A stretch of 7,250 bases of DNA, taken from Alienimonas sp043951915. Its GTDB lineage: Bacteria; Planctomycetota; Planctomycetia; Planctomycetales; Planctomycetaceae. Positions 7,241-7,250 of the stretch are shown here, in pieces. The stretch lies in contig NZ_JBINJD010000212.1 of assembly GCF_043951915.1 (NCBI RefSeq), positions 1 through 7,250 on the forward strand, in the 5' to 3' direction. The first letter of the stretch is position 1; every line of letters begins with the position of its first letter. The position numbers and the translations under genes are program-made. The notes beneath the pieces were generated by a model. It was not told where the DNA came from. It saw only the letters and a program-made list of their open reading frames with translations, and made no database searches.

Positions 7241-7250
7241 TGCGAATGCC

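Overview
The window is very GC-rich, densely coded bacterial DNA (third codon positions are mostly G or C). All intergenic gaps contain GC-rich palindromes, and recognisable Shine-Dalgarno sequences are nearly absent. This, with a Ski2-like helicase, a planctomycete-style RtcB and low-complexity intergenic repeats, suggests a planctomycete, possibly an Alienimonas-like lineage. That assignment is inference from style; no marker gene is present.

Layout, left to right. A hairpin-rich 3' flank (1-80) follows the end of a large minus-strand Ski2-type DExH helicase (81-2573). A 115-bp divergent spacer carrying an 11-bp-stem hairpin separates it from a plus-strand class V aminotransferase-fold PLP enzyme (2689-3819). 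That gene converges on a minus-strand RtcB RNA ligase (3889-5295). The 69-bp convergent spacer holds two facing copies of a 22-nt repeat, one for each gene end. Upstream of rtcB is a 28-bp perfect palindrome that begins at the stop codon of a small two-helix membrane protein (5372-5734). This gene sits 4 bp behind a Nudix-fold protein with a damaged Nudix box (5739-6239), probably as one two-gene operon. After a 199-bp divergent spacer with a second copy of the palindrome comes a soluble NtrB-like histidine kinase (6439-7221). Its stop codon runs into a third copy of the 22-nt repeat.

The genes do not form an obvious pathway. Two act on RNA (helicase, RtcB) but are separate transcription units with a PLP enzyme between them, so a joint role is only a suggestion. 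I see no defence island, CRISPR array, transposase, tRNA or rRNA. The least ordinary content is the intergenic repeats: one family sits in sense orientation directly after three stop codons, and another keeps identical arms around a 6-bp core that changes but stays palindromic. The Nudix-like protein lacking two metal-binding glutamates is the most unusual protein.
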